Source: Hetaerina americana
Taxonomy: Eukaryota; Arthropoda; Insecta; Odonata; Calopterygidae
Length of the DNA stretch: 64,000 nucleotides
Reading direction: 5' to 3'
NCBI GenBank assembly: GCA_022747635.1
Contig: JAKTNV010000117.1
Location: 796,001-860,000 of the forward strand
Positions within the stretch are counted from its first letter, which is position 1; the number at the start of each line of letters is the position of its first letter. Below, piece after piece: positions 1 to 9,190 of the stretch. The translations under genes were made by a program, and so were the position numbers. A model generated the notes under the pieces. It ran no database searches and was not told where the DNA came from. It saw only the letters and a program-made list of their open reading frames with translations.

Positions 1-1074
1 GGGATGGAAGAAAAACAATCCGACTCCCAAAATGGAATCCTAAGACGCGATAAAATTGATCGGCTCGCAAAGTGAGAATTGGCTCGGACATGGAAGTAGT
101 CCCCGTGATGGAAAATTTTAACATGCTAACTTTTGACGTTTAATATTGTCCCCTGAGTTATATAAGTTTGCACGATAATTAAATGCGTAGAAAGCTAGGC
201 TTTAAGAAATATGCGTGAAAGAATAAAATGAAAAATATCGAAATATTTAGTCTACCCGAATACATATTATAACGTTCACTTTGGCATTCCCATTGTCTTT
301 AAACGTGATTAATCACACCCATCTCTTCAAACATTTTATTTGTACTACATTGGTCCGATATTTTACCTCTCTTCCAACTTCTCTTCATTTCCCACTCACT
401 CATCCCGTCCTCTGTCGACCCTCAAAAATGTATTTAAATTACAATACGGCGCGGTATTAGATTACGCGGAAGGGAAGTAGAAAAATGAGTTTTTTTTCGA
501 AGATATGGGAAAGATTTTTTTCATTTTCAACAACGCCCGGTCGCTCGGTCGCATCAATCAAAAACTATTTCCCCATCACCAGCATTGCTCTTTCTTCCTT
601 GTACAGCACTTTTACCACCACTCTAGCCAGACTTCACCCTCTTACGAAAAAATGCTCACGTTACCCATGGGAAAAGAGGAGGAGAGTACAAACCAGCCAA
701 ATATGGTAACAAAAACGATGTGCAACGGTACATCCTTAATACCGTACTTGGTCACAAAGTCGATAAGATTTTCTGGCTTCTGAATACCATAGGACCTAAC
801 AACCTCATGCCGTTCCTTGAACCACAAGTATATGTTAGGCTAGGCGAAAAAAGTTTCTCAATAGAAATGCTCCAACGGTTGAAAATTTCCATTTCATTAC
901 TGAATCTTTTGCTATAATCGGTAATCTGATAAGAAACGGTGGCAAAGACAGCCAAGGAAATGCATTACCTATCTAGGTGCGAGAGAAATCCTTTACCCTA
1001 GTCATGACTGGGCGCATTGACTACGGTTTTCTGCATTTCCCACTATATTACGTGAATGACCTCAACACAAAAGA
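1..1074. other. AT-rich DNA upstream of the mariner; one exon-like minus-strand frame
   Basis: No recognised gene. A minus-strand frame at 642-839 has balanced, protein-like composition and plausible splice boundaries (see 665-839). The rest is unstructured, ending at the TA duplicated by the mariner insertion. Confidence 0.6.
665..839 (-). other. Candidate internal exon, unrecognised (low confidence)
   Basis: Reading on the minus strand, a pyrimidine-rich stretch ending in CCTAG at 846-840 could be a splice acceptor, and G|GTAACG at 665-660 could be a donor. Between them 58 codons stay open, with a mixed, non-repetitive amino-acid content including KPENLIDFVTKYG and a hydrophobic segment (PLHIVFVTIFGWFVL) resembling a membrane helix. 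The order F..YG...V.LHI then a hydrophobic helix and SS is weakly reminiscent of the DUF1279/FAM210 region, but this is only pattern similarity and may be chance. The frame stops at 642 if the donor is not used. Confidence 0.2.
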
Positions 1075-1076
1075 TA

Positions 1077-1103
1077 CTACCTTGATCAAAAATTTCCCGG
1101 AAT
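1077..1103 (+). repeat. Mariner left terminal inverted repeat
   Basis: This 27-bp repeat begins CTACCTTGATCA directly after TA at 1075-1076. It matches the reverse complement of 2382-2408 except for one base (T here, G in the right-end complement) at repeat position 17. The right copy is the transposase-proximal (5') end of the element. Confidence 0.96.
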
Positions 1104-1132
1104 TTATTCAGAAAATTAAAAATACAAGTTTA

Positions 1133-2203
1133 TTAATCTAAATCTATATTTTCCCCTTCAAAGTAATCCCCATCGACTGCAACACACTTATGCCAGCGCT
1201 TGATCCAATCCTCGAAACATTTTTTATATTCGGTTTTCGGTATGTCCATCAGTGCTTCCTGCGATTTTTCCATTACTTCCTCTCGGCTGCTAAAACGCGT
1301 TCCCCGTAATGGTTTTTTAACTCGATTGAACAGAAAGAAGTCACAGGGAGCCAAATCAGGTGAATTCGGTGGCTGTTGGATGGTATTTGTTGCATTTTTC
1401 GTCAAAAAATTACGAATAATGATAGCACTGTGCGACGGTGCGTTATCATGGTGCAAAATCCACGAGTTTTCTGCCCACATTTCTGGTCTCTTTCGGCGAA
1501 TTGCTTCACGCAAACGTCTCATAACGCCCAAATAATACTCTTTGTTTACTGTCTGGCCTTCTGGCAAAAATTCATGATGCACTACACCGTTGTAATCCAT
1601 GAAAACCGTCAGCATTGCCTTCTTTTTTGACTGAAAACGACGTGGTTTTTTTGGTCTCGGCTCATTTGGTGAACGCCATTCACTTGCCTGATGTCTGGAT
1701 TGCGTGTCGTACTCATAAACCCACGTCTCGTCTCCAGTAATGATCCTTTTGATGAATGTGGGATCGGATTCAGCCTCGCAAATCATGTCTTTTGCGACGT
1801 CAACACGGTCTCTTTTTTGCATGAAATTGAGGTCTTTTGGCACCAACTTTGCTGCTACACGACGGAAACCCAAATCATTAACCACAATGTCTTGGGCGGA
1901 TCCATAGGCAATGTTCAAGTCCTCCGCTATTTCTCTGATGGTTAATTTGCGGTTATTGACCAACATTTCTTTTACTTTATCAATTTTTTCACCGACTTTC
2001 GATGTCGATGGTCTGCCACTGCGTTCATCATCTTCGATTGACTCACGACCACTTCTGAACCGCTCGTGCCACTGGTAAACGACCGTTTTTTTTAGAGAAT
2101 CGTTGCCGAAACACTTTTCCAACATTTCCAACGTCCGTGCGCCACTAAATCCGTTTTTTACGCAAAATTTAATACAAGTTCGTTGTTGCAAATTTAAATC
2201 CAT
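1133..2203 (-). CDS. Mariner transposase, DD34D, intact (356 aa)
   Basis: Cut-and-paste transposase that binds the element's own inverted repeats and integrates at TA in the nucleus. Numbering from the second methionine (MDLNLQQ), the N-terminal paired-like DNA-binding region spans roughly residues 1-110, with two helix-turn-helix parts joined by a GRPS linker (63-66). LVPKDL (120-125) sits where mariners carry the WVPHEL-type motif. The catalytic triad is visible: D158 in GDETW, D253 in HHDNAPSH, and D288 in SPDLAPCDFF, with 34 residues between the last two. The C terminus ends in YFEG, usual for the family. The frame also opens 23 codons earlier (2272), but those residues are unlike mariners, and MDLNLQQ matches the usual family start and length (about 345-355), so 2203 is preferred. 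There is no stop, frameshift or missing catalytic residue. It resembles the arthropod transposases often auto-named GVQW3- or SETMAR-like; the exact subfamily is not determined. Confidence 0.96.
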   Translation of the reverse strand: MDLNLQQRTCIKFCVKNGFSGARTLEMLEKCFGNDSLKKTVVYQWHERFRSGRESIEDDERSGRPSTSKVGEKIDKVKEMLVNNRKLTIREIAEDLNIAYGSAQDIVVNDLGFRRVAAKLVPKDLNFMQKRDRVDVAKDMICEAESDPTFIKRIITGDETWVYEYDTQSRHQASEWRSPNEPRPKKPRRFQSKKKAMLTVFMDYNGVVHHEFLPEGQTVNKEYYLGVMRRLREAIRRKRPEMWAENSWILHHDNAPSHSAIIIRNFLTKNATNTIQQPPNSPDLAPCDFFLFNRVKKPLRGTRFSSREEVMEKSQEALMDIPKTEYKKCFEDWIKRWHKCVAVDGDYFEGENIDLD

Positions 2204-2381
2204 TTCTGCAATTGTAAAAAATCGCCAACACACACAGAGATAGATGTACTCTTGGCTACGTAATTTTTGCAAATGTCAAGTTATGACACTAAGATTTAAA
2301 GGGAATATCAACAACAGATGTACCAATTTAACAAAAAAAACAGAACTCAAATCGGAACGATGGGAGCGCCACACGGTGGTT

Positions 2382-2408
2382 ATTCCGGGAACTTTTTGAT
2401 CAAGGTAG
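2382..2408 (-). repeat. Mariner right terminal inverted repeat
   Basis: Reverse complement of the left repeat with 26/27 identity, followed by TA at 2409-2410. It lies upstream of the transposase start, with about 178 bp of leader between repeat and ATG that would hold any element promoter. Confidence 0.96.
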
Positions 2409-2410
2409 TA

Positions 2411-2940
2411 TGTATTTGCGGGACCATAACAAGTTTTAACCCATAAATACTAAACAAATAAAACAATTTATGAAACGCAACCATCAAATGATACCAAATT
2501 GGAGGAAAATAAACAGTTAAGTAATATTCATCGAGATGCAGATATTCACATTTTGCAAAGAGCACTCTTTTTTGGGAGACCTAGGCAACTGCGTAATAAA
2601 AAATACTAAATTTTCATTTAAAATTCAACCAAAGGAAACGCCGACTAGAAGTAACCTTATGAAGAAAATATTCCAATAATATACGAAAAGAATATTACGG
2701 GAGGCCTTAGGAAAAAAATAAGGAAACAATAATTCAATACGAACGTGTAAAGCAGCGCACGTGAGGATCAAACATTTTAAGACATTTTCTTCCAAAGAAG
2801 CACGAGGAAAGACGGAAAACAATAAAAACCCTTATTCAAAGACAAAATTATGGTCCGCGAGTAAGGGAGAATGGGGAACTCGCCCCCGAAAATTCACCCT
2901 TAAAATTACACACACGCCCATATGCATGAAAATTGCAAAG
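2411..2940. other. AT-rich non-coding stretch right of the mariner
   Basis: No gene, repeat or RNA recognised. Short open frames on both strands have no domain-like content. Confidence 0.7.
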
Positions 2941-3500
2941 TAGCCCTTGGAACAATAGTGTACGGGAGAAAGATACGGGAGGGAGGGTGGGGAGAGATTG
3001 TGAGAGCGAAAGGAAGCGAAGATAAGAGCGAGCGTGGGTGGGGTCTGGGAAAAACAAAACGGCAACAAAATAAAAACCGAGAATGATATTAATAAAAACA
3101 AAACACGGACGGAGAGAACCAAGCCAGCCGGAGCGCCTTGCAACGACAGACTGGGAGGAGAAGGCAAGGGGAAGGGCAGGGGGGGTAGGGGGAAGAGAAT
3201 GAGGGAGTAGTTGAAGATGTATGGAATAAAATAACATGGGGGGCACTAAACAAACAAGAAGCGTAATTAGAGTGCAGGACAATGGACGGCCTGGCGTGTG
3301 GAGTGAAGGAAGAGGTTCAAAAAACAAGGAAGGGTGGCAGAAGGGGGTGGCGTATGGGGGAGGGGGAGGGAAAAAAGCGAAGGAGGGATCCGTGGCAGGT
3401 TGAAGTTGCAAGGAGGAGGAGGATAGGGAACGGGGAAGGGGCAGGGGAGAAAATGAGAGGGGTTTTTAGAATAAGAAAATACGCAGGGTCGCAAACGTAA
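2941..3500 (+). other. G+A-rich (polypurine-biased) block
   Basis: About 550 bp strongly biased to purines on the + strand, with GGGAGG- and GAGAG-like words. It includes a G-quadruplex-type run at 3168-3192. The minus-strand frame 2848-3411 is a low-complexity P/S/L translation of this bias and is not treated as a gene. Confidence 0.8.
3168..3192 (+). other. Predicted G-quadruplex motif
   Basis: Four G runs of at least three bases (4, 3, 7 and 5 G) separated by two-base loops on the + strand, fitting the usual G3+N1-7 rule. It lies inside the purine block. Confidence 0.75.
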
Positions 3501-3510
3501 CGAGAGGTGG

Positions 3511-3580
3511 CCATTGGTTGGGACCGACCTCCCCAGTCCTATTTATAAAGGCTCTTCCATACAATTCACGACGAAGTATG
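3511..3580 (+). promoter_or_regulatory. Possible core promoter: inverted CCAAT plus TATA box
   Basis: ATTGG (inverted CCAAT) lies at 3513-3517 and TATAAA at 3544-3549, within TATTTATAAAGG. A start would be expected near 3572-3580, where no strong initiator is seen. The first downstream ATG in good context (3663) opens only 17 codons before a stop, though a donor-like AGG|GTAAAA falls within it. No gene is identified to go with it, so the spacing may be fortuitous. Confidence 0.2.
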
Positions 3581-5620
3581 CAATATTTCATCAGGGAAAC
3601 TCTCGTGGAGTCAAGTCGCGCTTCCGCTCCCGTTTCACTCTCAGAAATAGTAATCTAGTAAGATGGAGGACTTTAACCCTTTTTTATTGAGCGAGGGTAA
3701 AAAATCAATTTGAGGGGAAGAATGAAACATATGGAATTTAAGCTTGGTAATTTAACGCTATGCAAAGAAAATTGGTTAATAAACTCGAAAATCATCCCGA
3801 AAGGTTAGAATTTTTAATTCATACCAATATACACGCAGCAATAAAATGTGTAAGCCTTCGCGGATCAAAAATATATAAATTTAATCTAGTTTCCATGCTT
3901 AACACATAAAAAAGAGATTGAATCAGTCATAAAAAACAAAATAGTCAAACACTACATTTACATTTACAAGATATTTAATATGGTGTAAATTTGTACACTA
4001 GCTAGCAGAAAATGAAAATTTTTACTTTTAGATAAACGAAAGGCAGTTTCTGTTTCTGTTTCAGTTACTCTGACAACCGATTTCATTGCGCATTATTAGC
4101 GATGAGAAATGAAAAAATAAAAGTTTCAAAACATTAGAGAATCTCCGTTGGAACGAACAAGAGCTGAAAACAATATAAACGCAAACTTATACTAACTTCC
4201 AGACTCCGCACGGTTCACGCAAAGACAATTCGCTTAATATTCAAAATGCTGACGGAATACACGAATGTGGGCACAAGTTCGAGTAAAACATTGCTACTCG
4301 TACATAAATTCAATTTTCCAAATTTTGAGTTAAACATTCCATATCAGGCTTCACGTAAAATATCAAAAGCAATATCCTCGCCCGTAATTTAGAATCACAT
4401 GCATTTAATATGCCACCGATGAAACCCCTTCGCCTGGAGACTGTCTGTGAATATTTCCTCCTGATTTACCACTTAGAAGACAGTAATACAATCAACATCA
4501 CTCATTTAGTAACGGTTCATTTAAGGGATAACAAGAGAAGGAAGGAGATATGAAGTCACCTTTTCCGGTAAGTTAGTGGGAATAGGTAATTTCAGATCAC
4601 AACCTTCAACAACACTAACAGAATATAGAGAAAAAGGCAATGAGAGAGCGATAAGGAAGTTCAAGGTTGTACAGGATTTCCATACATGCAGATGAGAAAA
4701 ATGACACGCGAATGGTCATGCAATATTATAAGAGTAATAAAAGGAAAATTGGAAATACACAAAGAATTTACGGGAAACTGGAAAGAAAATGTTGAAGCAA
4801 CATACTCAGAATTACACTTTCTTGCATCTTTTAACCGAAGCCCATGGGTTCGAGGATGAATCAATGACTGGAGGATTTTCAAACATGACAAAAGACGACG
4901 GTGAGAAATTAGCAAAAAAAATTCTTATAGATATATTTTCTCCTACCCCTCTCACACCTGTAGTTATTGTTGAATAAGATGATCCATACGGCACTACGAA
5001 TTCCTACTGTATTCGACTCCAGGAAGCCAAATCGTTAGAAACACCAAGTACTTTCAGCTAGTTGGTTGGTTTTTAGGGGAGGCGACCAACAGCTGAGGTT
5101 ATTTGTACCATTAGGGATGGAAAGGACGAAGGGTGAAGAGACTATGCGTCATCCAACTCTTATCGAAAGGCGCCAAGGGGTCCGCAGCTTAACATGCGAC
5201 GGACGGCGTACTCACTCAAAGTGCCCTCCACAAAGTATTTTCCGGAGAGAAACTGAAAATTAGCAATGAAGCAGTGAAGTCGGGCGCAAGAGTCTTTCCG
5301 ATTACACGAGGAAAGGAATTGAAGCGAAGCAGGTCGTTAGCGAATAAAATAAATCTCATTCCTGGATTTAATTGGCAAATAAACCGCAGGAAAGAAAACT
5401 GAGGCGAGACGAGAGGCGGGAAAAGCATGCGTTCACGGGGGTTGCATTAATACAACGCAGTTGGCATGCTGTTCATCACACCGATACATCAAGTTTGATT
5501 GACGAAACCAGCAAGGTAGTTTTGACAGTTGCACTGCGAAACCTTATCAGGAATCCTAAATTTCTTCCGGTGTTTTAAAAATTGCAGAAATCGCATGGAT
5601 CGGACGAGATTCGAAACGAG
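3581..5620. other. AT-rich non-coding DNA
   Basis: No gene recognised. TTAACCCT at 3673-3680 resembles a piggyBac end, but no partner end is found nearby. A 62-codon frame at 4789-4977 has no identifiable domain. Confidence 0.65.
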
Positions 5621-5625
5621 TAATG

Positions 5626-5700
5626 CAGGGTGCGACGGCATAACTAGCCGATTTGAAGGGGATTTGAATTCAAATCAGCAAATTATGCTGCCGCACCCTG
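5626..5700. repeat. 75-bp foldback hairpin, possible mini-MITE
   Basis: Two 32-nt arms (5626-5657 and 5669-5700) are inverted copies with about five mismatches, separated by an 11-nt loop. The outer ends read CAGGGTGCG and CGCACCCTG. The inner right arm overlaps a perfect palindrome (GATTTGAATTCAAATC, 5661-5676). CAGGG-type ends resemble some hAT-family TIRs, but the 8 bp on each side do not match, so a target duplication is not proven. The fold is also the right size for a small hairpin RNA precursor. A short foldback element is my preferred reading. Confidence 0.7.
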
Positions 5701-6230
5701 TATTTCGAACTTCCATCCGCATGGGAACATTATCAATAAACTATTATTCGTCATTCTTTCTCCGACTTAACACAGTTCACTTGGACTACCTTCTTACATT
5801 TATGCCTCAGAAGCCACCAGAAGTATGGAATAAATTTCACTGACATTATACCTCCTCCTTTTATATGTGACAAACACAGATTCCCTCATCGAAACATGAC
5901 ACGTGCAACGCTAAGAGATCAAGTGCGAAAACAATATGGGAAAAGCAATGGAAAGGCACGCAAGGTTGAATAGGAAGGGGACGAATGTGACGCAATAAAA
6001 TAAAGCATTGTATGTCAATTATTCGCATACCAAAGGAAAAAATATCGTCAATCAACACGATAAAACGGTGGATTTATCAGAATGGGTTGAAGAATAAATA
6101 CAGAGTTTTAAGGAGTGAGAGGAGAAACAGAAGGGTAAAAGCAATGGATGTGGAAACGGACGACGAAAGACAGAGAGGGGACAGAATGCGGGCGAGGCCG
6201 CATCAACCACCACCTCAAATGAAGAAAACC
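5701..6230. other. AT-rich non-coding DNA becoming purine-rich
   Basis: No recognised gene. From about 6110 the + strand gains AGAGG words and then switches to C-rich sequence near 6240. Confidence 0.65.
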
Positions 6231-6720
6231 CTCGTCGAGTGAATAAGTCTCCCCCGCCCTCCAAATTTCTCCAGACTCCCACACCTAGACCCCTACACAC
6301 CCACACATGCAAAGCCCCGCCACCACCCACAATCATCCTCCCCATTTCCACTCCCACCTTCTTCAACCCCCACCCTCTTCCTCTCTCCCTGATGAAATTA
6401 AATCAAAATCCCGAGTAGAGGGAGGCAGAGAGAGACGATGGGAGTTGTTGCAGAGAGGGAAAAACTCCCACCGTCTTTTTCTTCATTCCCCGCGCGGCAT
6501 TAAACTAAATTAGGGAGGCGGCGGATGCGTCGGAGGGGAACGGTAAGGTAAAGAGGAAGGGAGACGACGTGGAGGTGAGGAGGCAAGTGGCGTGGCGGTG
6601 GGAGGGCATAAGCGGGGTTGGGGTACGGGGTGACGGGGTGGGTGGTGGCGCACAGAGACCAGCGGAACACACGGCGTGAGAAGGGGAGAGGGAAAGACGG
6701 GTGGGGGATCCTGCGGCGTG
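6231..6720. other. Pyrimidine-to-purine strand switch
   Basis: The + strand is C+T/A-rich at 6240-6400 (CCACC-type words) and then G-rich at 6410-6720 (GGAGG, GTGGCG words). The Y-then-R order is opposite to that at 22.2 and 36.4 kb. Open frames in both directions are low complexity. Confidence 0.75.
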
Positions 6721-7500
6721 CTACGGAACAAAAACGCCAAAACCACAATCCACCTTCCTCCCACATCTCAGAGCGGAGATACGTTTGAGGCAGGGCTCGA
6801 GAACGAGGTGAGACACATTTGAAGCGATTTTCCAATCCCACTATAGCCTTGAGCGAAGTTTTAGCCGGGTATCCGCGAAATAAAGACTTCTTTAGGCATA
6901 ATGATGAGCATTTTTTTTAACTCCCGGATATGATTACGTAAATGCGCTGTTCAAATTAAACGAAAAAAACAGAAACCGGTAACAAATACGGCATCTTTGC
7001 CTTTTCAAGTGCAACCAAACTCCAGGGCCGACTTTAAAAAATACTTATCAATTAGCGCAGTACGTTTTTCTTAAAATTAGGTGACATTATTAGCAAAATT
7101 AAAATGATAAGAATCGCTAAATCGTGGAGGGAAGAACTTGAAACCAACTTTTGGAAAAAAAATCATGGTTGGGGGATAATTATACGAGCAACTATACTAT
7201 TTAGTACTTTTTGTAATTTCGCACTTAAATTAAAGCATACACTTCGGGCGCGAAGAAAACATTTCGATTTAAGTACTGTCAAAGTTGGAATCAACCTCAA
7301 TGGGAATATATACTTTTCAGGGGCATCATGAAAATCATAGAACGCCTAGAATCCTCTGGGATGATACTTGTGCCGAAACTGCACCAGCAACTAAGGAAAC
7401 ATTATTTTACACAACAAGAGGAGCATGAAAGGAGTGACACTCTCAAAGATATTGACGACTCGACATATCGGCCGTCTGAATGTCGAATGATATTATGTAG
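6721..7500. other. Mixed AT-rich sequence, no gene seen
   Basis: Frames at 7104-7331 and 7328-7564 are open but carry no recognisable motif or splice context. Confidence 0.65.
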
Positions 7501-8080
7501 GGAAATGAAATTACGAAAGGAGAAATTGGGAGAAGATGGGAACCAGAGGAAGATAGGAGATTGAAGATGAGGGCAGGAGTGTTCGGAAGAGAGAACGAAA
7601 GACAAGGGGAGAAGAGTAAAAAGAGAAATGGAAAAGAAAATAACTCAGAAGATGGGAGAACATGAAGAGAGGAAAATGAGAGGAGGATGGAGGATAGGTG
7701 AAATGGATGAGGGATCGGTAAGATGTCGGCTGCGAGAGAGAAATGGCGGTCCAATTACGGAGCTCCACGTAGGAGGAGTGAGAGGCAAAATGTCTGGTGT
7801 GGCGGGGGGGGGGATGTGAGGGAGGACACAGAGGGAAGGCGGCGGGAAGGAGGGGGGTGGTGAAGAGGGAGTGAGACAGAGCTAAGACAGGTGAGGCAGC
7901 GCGTGGGTTGACATGAATTGGGATAAATGGGGCCAAATGTGCAGCGGATATGAGGAGTGGAGAATCAGAAGGGGCGGTAGAAGGGAGGGAGGAGAACGGT
8001 GGGGCGAGAAGGGAGTGGAGGTGGAAGATGGAGTGCAAGAGGGAAAAAGCATCGCGGACACAGAGGAGTTGGAGATATTT
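7501..8080 (+). other. G+A-rich block
   Basis: Purine-dominated + strand with GAGAGG words and a run of ten G at 7804-7813. The 263-residue minus-strand frame 7511-8302 is the S/P/L/F-rich mirror of this bias and is rejected as a gene. Confidence 0.8.
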
Positions 8081-9190
8081 ACATGAGACTTTATTCGCGA
8101 AGAGAAGTCCATTTACTATTGGCTCTTTCGAGTGGAAACAGCCCGTTCGGCTACATAGGCAATGAAAAAAATGTGAGGGAAAAATTCCCAAGTTAAAGCT
8201 AGAGGTGATACTTAGAACTGTGACCTCCAGTTTCCGCAGCAAGACATGGTAAATATGCCACCAGAAAAAAATCAAGGTAGCGGATGAATAAATGTAGTAC
8301 ATTTAAATTGAATACATAAAAACGATGACAAGGAAGACCTGACAAGCGAACTGCAGAGACCTGCATTAACAATATTGGGTAAAATAAGGACATGCGATTT
8401 AGGGCATGTATGCATCCCGCGGAACGATAATCTACGAGGAACTGAAATACTGAAAAATGTAAACTACGGTGTTCAGGACCGATGGCACCACACCCTTAAA
8501 TACGACTGCAATGTAATGAATCCACCTTTACGCGAAATGTTCCTAAAAATTCCATCAGGATATGCGATTTATACAACATAAAAATGCTTAACTTTATATG
8601 TTTATCACTAGGTTTTTATAGCCGGTTTTGGAAGACAAAACTTAAGTAGGAGGAACCACAATTTTTAGTAGAATTACGCGAGGCTTATCTACTAAAACTA
8701 CTCTGGTAAATCAATAGAAAAATATAAATACTGGCATGAAGATTGATTCACAATAAAGGAAGTGTAAAAATTAACTATTGAGAGACAAAATTGACATATA
8801 TTCGGATATATAACTACGTTTTTCTGCCTTTATAAAACATGGAAATGGATTCCAGCCCTGAATGTCCAATAACAAGTACGAAGTAACTACATCTTTGAAC
8901 AAAAAGTTCACTTCAAATTGTAATTGGAGGACTGGACATTCGGAAACCCACGGACTCGTAAGACTGGGGAGTGAGCATTTGTTGCAAAGGGAATCAAAAT
9001 CTCTTCGCAGAAAAGGTAACTCTATGTGGTACTATTATCCTAACGTATAGTTTTATAGGCTATGCGGCAATACCCAAAGACACGAGGAGCACCTAAAAAA
9101 TCAACTCCCTACCCAGGCACCCAGAAAATTCAGTCTCATCTCCCTACTGGACCGTCTGGGGTTGAAGCATTATACGCAGAATCCTTGACG
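8081..9190. other. AT-rich non-coding DNA
   Basis: No gene, structured repeat or RNA recognised. Confidence 0.65.

Larger units (their letters stand above)
1075..2410 (-). mobile_element. Complete mariner (Tc1/mariner, DD34D) transposon with TA target duplication
   Basis: Seen directly: a 1332-bp unit (1077-2408) bounded by 27-bp terminal inverted repeats that match at 26 of 27 positions and flanked on both sides by TA, the hallmark target duplication of Tc1/mariner transposition. It contains one uninterrupted transposase frame on the minus strand, with about 178 bp of leader and 29 bp of trailer between the gene and the TIRs. AATAAA polyadenylation signals on the minus strand lie at 1129-1134, overlapping the end of the gene, and at 1103-1108, overlapping the last base of the inner TIR, so a transcript could end inside or close to the element. 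The length is typical of full mariners (about 1.3 kb). The intact frame and near-identical ends suggest a recent or still mobilisable copy; actual activity is not shown. Confidence 0.97.

Noticed and set aside
1200..1945. Plus-strand open frames inside the mariner
   Set aside because: They are antisense shadows of the transposase coding frame.
2204..2272. Upstream extension of the transposase to the first in-frame ATG
   Set aside because: These 23 residues do not resemble mariner N termini, and the downstream ATG gives the usual family length and start.
4845..4856. GGTTCGAGGATG as a tRNA or SINE B box
   Set aside because: No A box at the right distance and no cloverleaf-forming flanks.
5661..5676. 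GATTTGAATTCAAATC as an independent binding palindrome
   Set aside because: It is explained by the larger foldback at 5626-5700, whose right arm contributes half of it.
7511..8302. 263-residue minus-strand open frame
   Set aside because: It lies opposite a G+A-rich block, so stops are rare; the product is S/P/L/F-rich low complexity with no domain.
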